64,000 nt of DNA from Halobacillus_B sp963739045 (GCA_963739045.1 CAVTYY010000005.1:620001-684000); one strand, 5' to 3'; positions 7,544 through 16,100 are shown, numbered from the stretch's first letter. Program-made: numbers and translations. Notes: generated by a model from the letters alone, not told the origin.

Positions 7544-8383
7544 CTAATGAAGATGTTTCTTGTGTTTAGGAATAGCTAATTCTTTGAAATTCTTGGCAAG
7601 TTCATCTAACTGGTCTGTTAATAGTTCCCCGTCCATGGGCAGCCCGTGACCAGTTACAGCTGTATTTGGATGCAGGGCAGCTAGTTTTTTAACTGAATGT
7701 TCAGCTTCCTCCCAGTTAGGGGTGAAATAGGCAGGAGGTCCATGGACGTGCTGATGCTGAATAAAGACAGCGAGCGTTGATTCTTGTCTTACTGTTATAA
7801 TTGCGTCCCCAGCTATCAGCGCCTTGTCCTTATCCCGAAAGAAGGATAAGTGTCCTGGTGTATGTCCCGGCGTATGAATGGCCCGCCATTGAGGCAAGAA
7901 TGGGATCGTTCCATCTTCAGGAAGTGGTTTTGCCCACTTTTCTAAATCTGGAGCTTGGGTAGGGAAGAATGGTGACATAATGGTAAACAATCCTCCCCCT
8001 ACAGTAGAATCACCCACAGGGTATTCTCTTTTGCCTGTCAGATAATCCATTTCCATTGGATGGGCATACAGACTTACACCCCAATGCTCGGCAAGCTTCT
8101 TAGCAGACCCGATATGATCAAAGTGTCCGTGGGTGATCAGGATTGCCTTCGGAGGCTGGCTGCCAAATCGTTTTTCTGCCGCTTCTATAATTCTTGTTCC
8201 GTAGTGAGGGATACCGCAGTCGACCAGCACCCAGTCTTTAGATCCCTTTTCACCTATAAAAATAACATTTGCGATTAATGTCCGGTAGAAAGCAAGGTCC
8301 TCCAAAATCTCCTCAGCTTCCGCATGACCCATATGCCAGGTTTCATCAATGGCCTGTATATCATTTGAGGAATGTTCTTCCAT
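7544..8383 (-). CDS. MBL-fold metallo-hydrolase
   Basis: About 279 residues with the metallo-beta-lactamase signature H85-G-H-F-D-H90, plus HTPGHTPGH, AGDAII and TGHG supplying the remaining metal ligands. Glyoxalase II, lactonases and similar hydrolases share this layout. I chose ATG 8383 with AGGAG eight bases upstream; a GTG at 8392 extends the frame but touches the ribosome site. It converges with the BtuF-like gene. The substrate is not inferable. Confidence 0.85.
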   Translation of the reverse strand: MEEHSSNDIQAIDETWHMGHAEAEEILEDLAFYRTLIANVIFIGEKGSKDWVLVDCGIPHYGTRIIEAAEKRFGSQPPKAILITHGHFDHIGSAKKLAEHWGVSLYAHPMEMDYLTGKREYPVGDSTVGGGLFTIMSPFFPTQAPDLEKWAKPLPEDGTIPFLPQWRAIHTPGHTPGHLSFFRDKDKALIAGDAIITVRQESTLAVFIQHQHVHGPPAYFTPNWEEAEHSVKKLAALHPNTAVTGHGLPMDGELLTDQLDELAKNFKELAIPKHKKHLH

Positions 8384-8536
8384 AACCTCCACTCCTTTTT
8401 TATAGTTTATATGGTCAGGCGCTTTCTATACATGCTGGTTTATTATGGTGAAATTTTTTAGGAGGTTGAGTTAGGTATTCAAACAGGAAGATGCAGTGGG
8501 AATCATGCAATAGTAACTTTAAGGAGAGAAAAAATT

Positions 8537-9088
8537 ATGTTTCATACAGAGCTTGAGACCGAACGGCTCCGTTTAAGAGTATTGACCGAGAAAGACGAGT
8601 CCTTCATTTATACATTGTTCTCTAATGAAGAAGTCAGCAGGTATCTCTATGATGAAGAGCCCTTTAAGGAAAAGTCACAGGCAGAGGAATTTATACAGTG
8701 GTATTCTCCTCTGGAAGAACGACCTTTCAACCGGTTTGGAATTGAACACAAAACAAAAGGTGTCTTAATCGGCACATGTGGGTATCATGAATGGGATCAA
8801 GTGAATCATATGGCAGAGATTGGCTATGATTTACTCCCGGATTACTGGGGAGAGGGTTATATGAACGAAGCCCTTCATGCCCTGCTTGCTTTTGGATTTA
8901 CCAATTTGGAATTGAATCGAATTCATGCATACATAGCTTTGAAAAATTCAAGATCCAAAAATCTGCTTTCCAAGCTGAACTTTTCTGATGAGGGGATTTT
9001 CAGAGATAAGCATTTATATAAAGGGGTTTATTATGATCATCACTGTTTTTCTCTGCTTCGTAAAGAGTGGCAGAATCAGGGGGATTAA
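8537..9088 (+). CDS. GNAT acetyltransferase, RimJ/RimL type
   Basis: A 183-residue protein opening with TELETERLRLRVLTEKD, typical of ribosomal-protein-alanine acetyltransferase-like GNATs, followed by EIGYDLLPDYWGEGYMNEAL (acetyl-CoA loop) and the NSRSKNLLSKLNF C-terminal motif. Relatives acetylate protein N-termini or small amines; the substrate here is unknown. The start follows AAGGAGAG. Confidence 0.85.
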   Translation: MFHTELETERLRLRVLTEKDESFIYTLFSNEEVSRYLYDEEPFKEKSQAEEFIQWYSPLEERPFNRFGIEHKTKGVLIGTCGYHEWDQVNHMAEIGYDLLPDYWGEGYMNEALHALLAFGFTNLELNRIHAYIALKNSRSKNLLSKLNFSDEGIFRDKHLYKGVYYDHHCFSLLRKEWQNQGD

Positions 9089-9165
9089 AAATCCATGAAT
9101 TGAAGTAATATCAAAAGTTGAAAGACAGACTCTAGGTAGCACAGAGCGGTGACTTTGTTAATAAT

Positions 9166-9434
9166 GAAAGAGCCTGGGACATAATCTAAAGACGAACAAT
9201 CACCGTTTTTCACCTAAGAATGACCGCTCCGGAAATGGTTTTTATTTTCACTTCCCTTTTCCTTTGTTCATCAGAGGAGTCTGAGTAGTAAAGTAGTAAA
9301 TGGAAGTATATGACCTACAGAAACGTCTGAAAATCTTGCATCTTACAGAACAGGAAAAATCCGAACTGAGGCGACCTAATATTGACGCCACCGTTCGGAT
9401 TTAATAATAACTAAAAGACTTCTGTCCCAACCTC
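9166..9434. repeat. Dispersed element with TGGGACA/TGTCCCA ends, short copy
   Basis: Begins GCCTGGGACATAATC and ends CTGTCCCAACCTC. It shares several blocks with 4096-4483, including the right-end hairpin AAATCCGAAC...GTTCGGATTT, here with a second GGCG/CGCC stem segment. It lacks the GC-rich insert of the longer copy. It fills the space between the GNAT gene and nhaC; no coding sequence is seen. Confidence 0.8.
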
Positions 9435-9469
9435 TTTACGCTTTATTGGATTGCTCGTTCCCGGTTGTT

Positions 9470-10873
9470 TTAATTAATTTTTTTTAGAGACTCGGCAGAA
9501 GATGGGCTGGGAGTAAGTGTCTTTCCTGTCAGCCCAAAAAGAATTGTTAAAATGGGTGATAATAAACAAAAGAAAGCAAACGGTAAATAATCGATGACAG
9601 GAACCCCAAGCACTCCTGATAGGAACACCCCGCACACACTCCAGGGGACCAGTGGATTGATGACAGTTCCCGCATCTTCTAGTGTTCTGGAGAGATTCTT
9701 TCTAGCAAGTCCTGCTTTTTCGTAAATATCCTGGTATGCTTCTCCTGTCAGCAGAATAGACAAGTATTGCTCGCCAATGGCGATATTAATACCGATCGCT
9801 GTTAAAGCAGCCGAGAGAGTAGCTGTTCTTGCTGTAGTCAACGATTGTTGAAGTTTATGCAGAACAGCGGGTATGACTCCTGTGACAAAGAATAAACCGC
9901 CAAGCGCCAAAGCTAGTATGACGAGGGAAACGGTAAACAGCATTCCGTTCATTCCACCTCTAGTCAGTAATTGATTGACTGCTTCATTGTTCGTATCAGC
10001 AGTATACCCATCGAACCATGAAGTCCATAAGGCTCCCCAGGACATCACTCCGCGCAGCCCGGCAATGAGTGTGGCAGCCAGACTGCTGACAGCTAAGGAT
10101 ATAAATGCCGGCTGCTTCCAAACAGTAAGCAATACAAGAATAGCAACAGGGATCCATGAACTCCAATCCACTAAACCAGTTTGATCAATTCCTGATTGAA
10201 AGGAGGATAATTGTCCGCCTCCTGTTTTATTAGTCGATAAGAACATGAACAGAAGAAAGGTAATGATAAAGGCAGGGATTGTGGTCCAGCACATATTTTT
10301 AATGTGTTCAAACAAGTCTACTTTGACTACGGTAGAGGCTAGGTTTGTTGTATCGGATAAAGGAGACATTTTATCGCCGAAAAATGCACCAGACACAATA
10401 GCGCCAGCCGTCATGGCAAGAGAAACATCCATAGATTCTGCCACGCCGATAAAGGCGACCCCAATGGTTGCTGCCGTAGTAAAAGAGCTGCCTAAAGCTA
10501 CACCGACAATCGCGGTTACCGCAAATGTAATCGCCAGAAACCAGGGACCACCCGCTAAGGAAAAGGCAGCCGTCATTAAGGCGGGGATCGTCCCGCTTGC
10601 CATCCAACTGGAAATAAGGATTCCAATTAAGAAGAAGAGGAGGACGGCCCCCATTCCCGTCTGTGCCCCCTGGATCATTCCGTGCTGAAGCTGATTAAAG
10701 GACATTTTCTTCACCAAACCATAGGTGATCATAATCAAGATAGCAATTAAAATTGGTACATGAGGGACACTTTGAAGCTTAATGATAAAATAACTGATTA
10801 CACCTATAATTGCGATTAACAGCAGACTCGCTTCAATAACATGGGGGAGCTTTTTGGGCTGCAAGTGAAGCAT
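9470..10873 (-). CDS. nhaC: NhaC-family antiporter under tyrosine T-box control
   Basis: A 467-residue membrane protein with about 11-12 hydrophobic segments and NhaC-family motifs GIGMGAVLLFFLIGILISSWM-like and SGAFFGDKMSPLSDTTNLAS (about 160-180). NhaC proteins exchange Na+ for H+, but T-box-controlled members in Firmicutes (B. subtilis YheL group) have been proposed to move tyrosine. The UAC-specifier T-box upstream supports an amino-acid link here. ATG at 10873 with AAAGGAGG. Its own leader terminator lies between promoter and gene. Confidence 0.88.
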   Translation of the reverse strand: MLHLQPKKLPHVIEASLLLIAIIGVISYFIIKLQSVPHVPILIAILIMITYGLVKKMSFNQLQHGMIQGAQTGMGAVLLFFLIGILISSWMASGTIPALMTAAFSLAGGPWFLAITFAVTAIVGVALGSSFTTAATIGVAFIGVAESMDVSLAMTAGAIVSGAFFGDKMSPLSDTTNLASTVVKVDLFEHIKNMCWTTIPAFIITFLLFMFLSTNKTGGGQLSSFQSGIDQTGLVDWSSWIPVAILVLLTVWKQPAFISLAVSSLAATLIAGLRGVMSWGALWTSWFDGYTADTNNEAVNQLLTRGGMNGMLFTVSLVILALALGGLFFVTGVIPAVLHKLQQSLTTARTATLSAALTAIGINIAIGEQYLSILLTGEAYQDIYEKAGLARKNLSRTLEDAGTVINPLVPWSVCGVFLSGVLGVPVIDYLPFAFFCLLSPILTILFGLTGKTLTPSPSSAESLKKIN

Positions 10874-10895
10874 ATTTATTCCTCCTTTATTTCAT

Positions 10896-11138
10896 AATAA
10901 AAGCTTCGTCCCTAAGTAAATAGGGACGAAGCTCGTAACTCCGCGGTACCACCCTTATTGATGAAAATTCATCCACTCTCGTTCTCATCGGCTGGAAACT
11001 CGTTCTGTAATTCAAATAAGCAATGCCTGGATTTACAGCAGCCATCCAGTCTCTTGAACTGCTCTTAACTTATTTTACTAAGGAACACCAATGAATGTTT
11101 TCTTTTTTACTTAGACGCTTTTACGTATTGAAGTAATT
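10896..11138 (-). promoter_or_regulatory. T-box riboswitch, tyrosine (UAC) specifier
   Basis: On the minus strand the leader contains the T-box core AAGGGTGGTACCGCGG, then a perfect 13-bp terminator stem (AGCTTCGTCCCTA/TAGGGACGAAGCT) with a T run. Upstream is stem I: AATAAG/CTTATT, GCAGT/ATTGC, CTGGAT/ATCCAG, a loop-E AGTA on the 5' side and GAA-T-TAC-A on the 3' side, placing the specifier UAC at 11007-11009. The UGGU bulge fits a tRNA with discriminator A, as in tRNA-Tyr. Uncharged tRNA-Tyr should allow nhaC transcription. Confidence 0.93.
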
Positions 11139-11144
11139 AATGTA

Positions 11145-11173
11145 AATATAAAGGAGGTTAAGGGGAAAGTCAA
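11145..11173 (-). promoter_or_regulatory. Promoter of the T-box/nhaC unit
   Basis: TTGACT (11168-11173) and TATATT (11145-11150) separated by exactly 17 bases on the minus strand. Confidence 0.8.
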
Positions 11174-11190
11174 TGAATTTTTCTCTATAT

Positions 11191-11220
11191 CTTACAGGTG
11201 TGGGAGTGTTTTGGTATAAT
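11191..11220 (+). promoter_or_regulatory. Promoter of azlCD
   Basis: CTTACA and TATAAT (11215-11220) with an 18-base spacer, 32 bases before the azlC start. It is divergent from and close to the T-box promoter. Confidence 0.65.
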
Positions 11221-11251
11221 AATACAAATTTAACGTAGTGGAGGATTAATC

Positions 11252-11989
11252 ATGAATATTCGGGCAATTAGGAAGACAGAATCTTCCAATCGATTCCATA
11301 TGGTTCGCAGAGGGATCGTGGCTGGATTACCCATTATGCTTGGATATTTGCCGATAGCTTTGACCTACGGTGTATTAGCGAGACAATCGGGTTTAAGCAC
11401 CTGGGAACTAACTTTTATGAGTATGGCTGTTTTCGCAGGGGCAGCTCAATTTCTAGCTGTAAGCATGGTGGCAGCAGGCACTGGAATAATGGAAGTGGTT
11501 ATCGCAACTTTCGTTTTGAATTTTCGTCATTTTGTAATGAGTTTATCATTTGTAAATCGGTTAAAAGACATTTCACTGAAAGCTAAGCTGCCATTAAGCC
11601 TTGGGCTGACAGATGAAACATTTACCGTATCCGCTCTCTACCGAAAGGAAGCAAAGGAAGACTACGGGGGATGGTTTTATGCGGCGCTGATCCTCACGGC
11701 ATATTCTTCCTGGATAGGTGGATCGTACCTGGGAGGGATTCTTGGCGATGTTATTCCGCCAAGATTAAGTGAAAGCATGGGGATCGCTCTCTATGCCATG
11801 TTTATTGGCTTATTAATTCCTTCTGTGAAAAAGCAATACAGGTTAGCTGGAATTGCTTTGCTTGCCATGCTGATTAATTTTATCTGTCAACGGTTAGGAA
11901 TGGAACAGGGGTGGTCGATTATTCTTGGAACATTATTAGGAGCTTTGAGCGGTGTGTTTATTTTGGATCATGAGGAGGAAGAAGTATGA
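11252..11989 (+). CDS. azlC: AzlC branched-chain amino acid exporter subunit
   Basis: A 245-residue membrane protein with the AzlC start RRGIVAGLPIMLGYLPIALTYGVLARQSGLS and the conserved FAGAAQFLAV and NFRHFVMSLSF segments. With AzlD it exports branched-chain amino acids or analogues across the membrane. ATG follows GGAGG. The azlD start overlaps its stop (ATGA), so the two are translationally coupled. No Lrp-type azlB gene is adjacent. Confidence 0.93.
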   Translation: MNIRAIRKTESSNRFHMVRRGIVAGLPIMLGYLPIALTYGVLARQSGLSTWELTFMSMAVFAGAAQFLAVSMVAAGTGIMEVVIATFVLNFRHFVMSLSFVNRLKDISLKAKLPLSLGLTDETFTVSALYRKEAKEDYGGWFYAALILTAYSSWIGGSYLGGILGDVIPPRLSESMGIALYAMFIGLLIPSVKKQYRLAGIALLAMLINFICQRLGMEQGWSIILGTLLGALSGVFILDHEEEEV

Positions 11990-12279
11990 TCATTTGGATG
12001 ATTATTGGGATGGCGATCGTAACTGCGGTACCACGCTTTCTCCCAGTTATTATTATCAATCAAGCTGTATTCCCCAAATGGGTTGACGCTTGGCTGAATG
12101 CTATTCCATATGCTGCACTTGGTGCATTGATTTTCCCTGGGATTATTAGTGTTAAGCCTGAAGCGCCGCAGATTGGAATCATTGCTGGTTTGTTTGCCGT
12201 TTTATTAGCCTGGCTGAACCTGAATATCATTTTCGTAGTTTTAGGTGCGATAGCTGCTGTCTTTCTCATGACGATCTAA
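11986..12279 (+). CDS. azlD: AzlD branched-chain amino acid exporter subunit
   Basis: A 97-residue, almost wholly hydrophobic protein with about three membrane segments and the AzlD feature TAVPRFLPV near the N-terminus. It partners AzlC. Its start overlaps the azlC stop by four bases and the ribosome site GAGGAGGAAG lies inside azlC. Confidence 0.93.
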   Translation: MIIWMIIGMAIVTAVPRFLPVIIINQAVFPKWVDAWLNAIPYAALGALIFPGIISVKPEAPQIGIIAGLFAVLLAWLNLNIIFVVLGAIAAVFLMTI

Positions 12280-12340
12280 GCACACCCGCCTAAACGGTGC
12301 ATAATCTATAAGGATACTTCCGAGAAAGGAATTGATCGTT

Positions 12341-12763
12341 ATGTACCGACAGCAAGGATTTCCTGGAGGAGGTCCCTATCCGGGAGCATTCGGTCCTGGC
12401 CAGGGAGGTTTCGGACCGGGTCCAGGCGGAGGAGGTCCAGGCGGCAGGCCACCGGGACCTCCAGGAGGGAATCCGGGTTTTGGCCCAGGTCAGCCTCCGT
12501 TTGGAGCAGGACAGCTGCCGCCACCGCCTCTTGCACCGCCAGGAAATCAAGGTCCCAGCTTAACCGCAGTAGATCCCGGATCTTTTTGGGGATGCTTGTA
12601 CCGCTACACATGGGTTCGGCTGAATAATGGACGGTCATTTTGGTTCTATCCTACCTTTATAGGCAGAACATCTGTAGCGGGATTCAGATGGAATCGCATC
12701 CAACGCCAATGGTTTTATACGGGATTAGATACTAGGCAGATTTCCAGTTTTCAGTGTCAGTAA
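12341..12763 (+). CDS. Gly/Pro-rich protein with aromatic C-terminal domain
   Basis: A 140-residue protein I do not recognise. Residues 4-75 are a low-complexity Gly/Pro/Phe tract (PGGGPYPGAFGPGQ-like repeats); the last 65 residues form a compact-looking segment rich in Trp, Phe, Tyr and Arg (GSFWGCLYRYTWVRL, FWFYPTFIGRTSVAG) with Cys near the end. It has no signal peptide. ATG 12341 follows GAAAGGA; a TTG nine bases earlier is open but abuts that site. The composition resembles coat or surface-associated proteins of spore formers, which is only a guess. Confidence 0.75.
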   Translation: MYRQQGFPGGGPYPGAFGPGQGGFGPGPGGGGPGGRPPGPPGGNPGFGPGQPPFGAGQLPPPPLAPPGNQGPSLTAVDPGSFWGCLYRYTWVRLNNGRSFWFYPTFIGRTSVAGFRWNRIQRQWFYTGLDTRQISSFQCQ

Positions 12764-12766
12764 GGA

Positions 12767-12799
12767 AAGGTGGTGCCATAAGCGTGGCACCATTTTTTC
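12767..12799 (+). terminator. Terminator after Gly/Pro-rich gene
   Basis: GGTGCCA/TGGCACC stem with a short loop and a T6 run. Confidence 0.85.
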
Positions 12800-12843
12800 T
12801 GATAAAATAGAAGAGAGATCATTTTAGAAGGGAAGAAGCGGAC

Positions 12844-13383
12844 ATGGCTCATATAAGAGAAGCTAAATTTGAAGATGCAGAAACGATTGCCAATATCCAT
12901 GTAAGCAGCTGGAAATCTACATATAAAGACTTAATTGATGAAAGAGATTTAAGTAATATAACAATGGAGAATCGTGTCGCCCTCTGGGAAACTGTTCTCA
13001 GAAAACCTGTGAATGGTCAAATCGCCTATGTGATAGAAAATAACGAGCATGAAGTTGTGGGGTTTGTTTCTGGAGGGAAAGAGCGTACAAAAAGTTATGG
13101 GTACGACGGAGAGATCTATTCTATTTATTTGCTTGATGAATATCAGGGAAAAGGGTATGGCAGCCAATTATTAGAAGCCTTTGCTGCTTCTATGGAGAGA
13201 GCTGGTTACCGCTCCCTGCTTGTCTGGGTGCTGACACATAATCCTTCTAGTAAGTTTTATATAAAATGCGGAGCACATCCCGTGGAGGCTGAGAAAGTTA
13301 CAATAGGAAAAGGCACATATGAAGAAACGGCTTATGGCTGGAAGGATATCCGCAGTTTAAATGAATATTTTGCAAACGAATAA
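12844..13383 (+). CDS. GNAT-family N-acetyltransferase
   Basis: A 179-residue GNAT with IREAKFEDAETIANIHVSSW at the N-terminus, EIYSIYLLDEYQGKGYGSQL as the acetyl-CoA-binding strand/loop, and VLTHNPSSKFYIKCGA at the C-terminus. The closest general type is the YhbS/RimI-like cytoplasmic acetyltransferases. Start after GGGAAGAAG. The substrate is unknown. It converges with the CDF transporter gene. Confidence 0.85.
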   Translation: MAHIREAKFEDAETIANIHVSSWKSTYKDLIDERDLSNITMENRVALWETVLRKPVNGQIAYVIENNEHEVVGFVSGGKERTKSYGYDGEIYSIYLLDEYQGKGYGSQLLEAFAASMERAGYRSLLVWVLTHNPSSKFYIKCGAHPVEAEKVTIGKGTYEETAYGWKDIRSLNEYFANE

Positions 13384-13417
13384 GCGGTGAAGGCCTCAGA
13401 ACCTCACCGCTCTTTTT
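13382..13417. terminator. Bidirectional terminator
   Basis: AGCGGTGA and TCACCGCT form the stem between converging genes, with T7 on the plus strand. Confidence 0.8.
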
Positions 13418-14282
13418 TTACATAGGGTTCAATATGAATATGAGCGTAATAAATTTCTCGTTCTTTTTTTAATTTTTCCTCTAATTCATCGGTGATCGCA
13501 TGCGCTTCTTTTATAGAAAAATCCGGATTAACGTGAATAGTTGCTTCAACCAGGGTCTGATTTCCCTGAAGTCTGGCTTTCACATCTTTTACTGCCCATA
13601 CATCGGGATGTTCCGAAATCAAGTTCTTAATGGTTTCAATTTCTTCTTCATCAAAACCATCGGTCAGACTGTGACTGGCAGTTCTGAAAATATCCCAGGC
13701 GGTTTTACAGATGATTAATCCAACTATAAAACCCGCAAGAGGGTCAAGCCAGTATAAGCCGAATTGGGCGCCGAAAATACCAAGTGCTGCACCAATACTT
13801 ACGTAAGCATCTGATTTATTATCCTGTGCAGCTGCATATAAAGCATTGCTGTCCACCTTCTTAGATAACTTGATGTTATAACGGTACACACCGATCATAA
13901 CTACTGCTGCTCCAATGGCTGTAAGGCCAGTTAGTAAAGAAGGTTCCGTGGTTTTATGATTTAATATATCCTGAACCGTTCCAATAATGACTTCTATTCC
14001 AACCGTCATCATGATAAATGCAGCGATGAGAGAGGCGATGGTTTCTGCTCTGAAGTGACCATAATGATGGTCTTCATCTGGAGGTTTTCTGGAGATCTTT
14101 AAACCGATCAGTACAGCTACAGAAGCAATTACATCGGTGGTATTATTTAACCCATCAGCTCTTAATGCTTCAGAATTACCAAGAGAAGCAATGACAAGCT
14201 TTAATGCTGAAAGAACTAAGTAAGCCACAATACTGACCCAGGCTCCCTTTTCTCCCATCTTCAAATTTTCATATTCCGTCAT
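13404..14282 (-). CDS. Cation diffusion facilitator, manganese-type
   Basis: A 292-residue CDF exporter with six membrane segments and a cytoplasmic C-terminal ferredoxin-like domain. In segment 2 the metal site reads ADGLNNTTD, i.e. N-x3-D rather than the zinc-type H-x3-D, and segment 5 has QDNKSD (D-x3-D). N/D/D/D sites are characteristic of Mn2+ exporters such as B. subtilis MneP/MneS. It likely exports Mn2+ in exchange for protons. No manganese riboswitch was seen upstream. Confidence 0.88.
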   Translation of the reverse strand: MTEYENLKMGEKGAWVSIVAYLVLSALKLVIASLGNSEALRADGLNNTTDVIASVAVLIGLKISRKPPDEDHHYGHFRAETIASLIAAFIMMTVGIEVIIGTVQDILNHKTTEPSLLTGLTAIGAAVVMIGVYRYNIKLSKKVDSNALYAAAQDNKSDAYVSIGAALGIFGAQFGLYWLDPLAGFIVGLIICKTAWDIFRTASHSLTDGFDEEEIETIKNLISEHPDVWAVKDVKARLQGNQTLVEATIHVNPDFSIKEAHAITDELEEKLKKEREIYYAHIHIEPYVKKER

Positions 14283-14497
14283 TAAACAGGCTCCTCCAAA
14301 TCTTACTGTAAAGCATTTCTTAGCTTATCAGACTCTGCGCTATTGAGTCTAGAGAAAAAAAGGTTTCCCACACCATATTGCTTGGAGGTGGCAAGAATCT
14401 TTGCCTATGGTGAAAAGTAAGATGGTTAATTTTAGTAAAGACAGGGTATGGTTAAGTAATTCATCATTAATGATCTTAGTCAGAGAGGAGAATCTTC

Positions 14498-14713
14498 ATG
14501 AAACAAGAAACCATATTAATTGAGGGATCTTACCAAGGAATGAAATTCTCGAAAACGATAGAGCTTTCATTTGAGCCTGCTGTACAGTCGATTGAAGAAG
14601 CGATCCTTTCTTTCTATAATAGTGAGACGTCTTCGTTTGAGGAACTTGCCAGCAGACGAGGCTGGAGAAATTGTTATTGGACGTATGCCCAGCCGGTAGA
14701 ATTAGTCATGTAA
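14498..14713 (+). CDS. Small conserved-looking protein, unknown function
   Basis: A 71-residue acidic protein without signal or membrane segment: a beta-rich N-terminal half (TILIEGSYQGMKFSKTIELSF), then a helix and RRGWRNCYWTYAQPVELVM. The gene is well formed, with AGAGGAG before the ATG and a terminator just after. I do not recognise the family. Confidence 0.75.
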   Translation: MKQETILIEGSYQGMKFSKTIELSFEPAVQSIEEAILSFYNSETSSFEELASRRGWRNCYWTYAQPVELVM

Positions 14714-14746
14714 ACCCTGACAGCGTTGTCGGGTTATTTTTATTTT
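14712..14746 (+). terminator. Terminator
   Basis: AACCCTGACA...TTGTCGGGTT stem followed by a T-rich run. Confidence 0.75.
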
Positions 14747-14914
14747 CCACAAATTCACAACCATGATGCGGATCTTGGTAACTATAAGTATAGATTTCAT
14801 AGGTATTCCGTTGTCTTGCAGGGCTCTCAGGGCACTTCTTACATATCATCTGGAGTTCCGGCAGCTTTCTTCATGGACCTTTGTGCAAGCAGGTATGAGT
14901 GAAAGTGTCTACTT

Positions 14915-14949
14915 TTGTCTGTCACCATTTAATATCTTTAATTAAAGAT
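14915..14949 (+). promoter_or_regulatory. MhqR-like palindrome over a possible wrbA promoter
   Basis: ATCTTTAATTAAAGAT (14934-14949) is a perfect 16-bp palindrome of the form ATCTNNAATTNNAGAT. The B. subtilis MhqR box, as I recall it, is ATCTCGAATTCGAGAT and controls quinone-responsive azoreductases and dioxygenases. TTGTCT (14915-14920), 16 bases, TTTAAT (14937-14942) could be the promoter, with the palindrome over its -10. The rest of 14747-15060 shows nothing else. Confidence 0.5.
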
Positions 14950-15060
14950 TCTTTAGTTTGAGTTTTTTTATGAAGGGGAACAGAAATATTGAGCATTTGA
15001 TTCATGTCTTAGGAAGAAATAGGTACCTTTATGAAAACTATATTTTCTAGGAGTGATTCT

Positions 15061-15672
15061 ATGAGTAATGTAAAATTAGCGATTATTTATTACAGTTCAA
15101 CAGGAACCAACTATAAGCTTGCGAAATGGGCGGAAGATCAGGCGAAGGATTTCGGGGCAGAGGTAAAGCTAGTCCGTGTGCCTGAACTCGCACCAATGGA
15201 GGCAATGGAGCAAAATCCAGCCTGGAAAGAGCATTATTTAGCAACTAAGGATGAAGTACCGGAAGCAACGACGAATGATCTCGAATGGGCGGACGCTTAT
15301 ATTTTCAGTTCCCCAACACGATTTGGTTCTTTACCTGCTCAAATGAAACAGTTCATTGATCAGGCGGGAGGTCTATGGTTTCAGGGGAAATTAATTAATA
15401 AAGTAGTTAGTGCTATGACATCGGCTCAAAATCCTCACGGAGGTCAGGAAGCAACCCTGTTAAATCTTTATACAAGTATGATGCATTGGGGAGCGATCAT
15501 AGCCGCGCCAGGATATAGCGATGACTCTGTTTTCTCCGCAGGCGGTAATCCTTACGGAACGAGTGTAACTGTAGATGGCGAAGGTAATATGAAAGAAGAC
15601 GTAGAGGCTTCCGTTCGTCATCAAGTCAAACGTACGCTGGAAGTCGCCGGGAATTTTGTAAACCAAAAATGA
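15061..15672 (+). CDS. wrbA: WrbA-type NAD(P)H:quinone oxidoreductase
   Basis: A 203-residue flavodoxin-like protein. The FMN phosphate loop YYSSTGTNYKLAK lies at about 10-22, SSPTRFGSLPAQMKQFID at about 90-107 and SAQNPHGGQEAT further on, all typical of the WrbA family, which reduces quinones by two electrons to avoid semiquinone stress. I place the start at ATG 15061 with AGGAGTGA upstream; an in-frame ATG at 15031 lacks a ribosome site. A quinone-responsive operator is suggested upstream. Confidence 0.9.
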   Translation: MSNVKLAIIYYSSTGTNYKLAKWAEDQAKDFGAEVKLVRVPELAPMEAMEQNPAWKEHYLATKDEVPEATTNDLEWADAYIFSSPTRFGSLPAQMKQFIDQAGGLWFQGKLINKVVSAMTSAQNPHGGQEATLLNLYTSMMHWGAIIAAPGYSDDSVFSAGGNPYGTSVTVDGEGNMKEDVEASVRHQVKRTLEVAGNFVNQK

Positions 15673-16100
15673 TTCAGAACTGACTCATACAAACAAAATG
15701 AATAAAAAAACAGGATTGCTTAGATGATTGCGAGAATCGGTGCCCGCCCACGTAGACTCGTGAGGAACCAATAAGATTCTATGCCCACGAAAAAGCGGGG
15801 AAGGTTAACGATGTGTTCACTCATTTAATGCAGTTATTGAAAACTCGAACCAGTGAAAAGTAATGGTTCGGGTTTTTTGTTGTTTCTCTGGAATGGGAGA
15901 GAAGACCATGATCACCTATAAATAGATGAACAGAAAAATAATGTAAAACTATCAATAAAAACTTTTTTAATAGCTTAAAAGTTGCTGTGACAGGTTTAAA
16001 TAATGTAAAAAGGGGAATCATAATACTAAATATTCAGAAAATTATTGCGAAATGCTTTTAAATCCTGCATAATGGAAAAAAGCATGAAGGGGGTCTTCTC
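15673..16100. other. Intergenic stretch with one terminator hairpin
   Basis: AACTCGAACCA and TGGTTCGGGTTTTTT at 15841-15882 form a terminator of the recurrent hairpin family. The remainder holds no supported gene; a minus-strand open frame at 15821-16021 covers the hairpin itself and has no ribosome site. Confidence 0.6.
15841..15882 (+). terminator. Terminator hairpin of the recurrent GAACCA/TGGTTC family
   Basis: Stem ACTCGAACCA/TGGTTCGGGT with T6 on the plus strand, about 170 bases after the wrbA stop. Confidence 0.75.

Noticed and set aside
14330..14420. Possible manganese (yybP-ykoY) riboswitch near the CDF gene
   Set aside because: The conserved loop motifs of that riboswitch were not found, and the segment is on the start side without a recognisable fold.
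15821..16021. Minus-strand 66-codon frame between wrbA and the IDEAL gene
   Set aside because: It covers a terminator hairpin and has no ribosome binding site.
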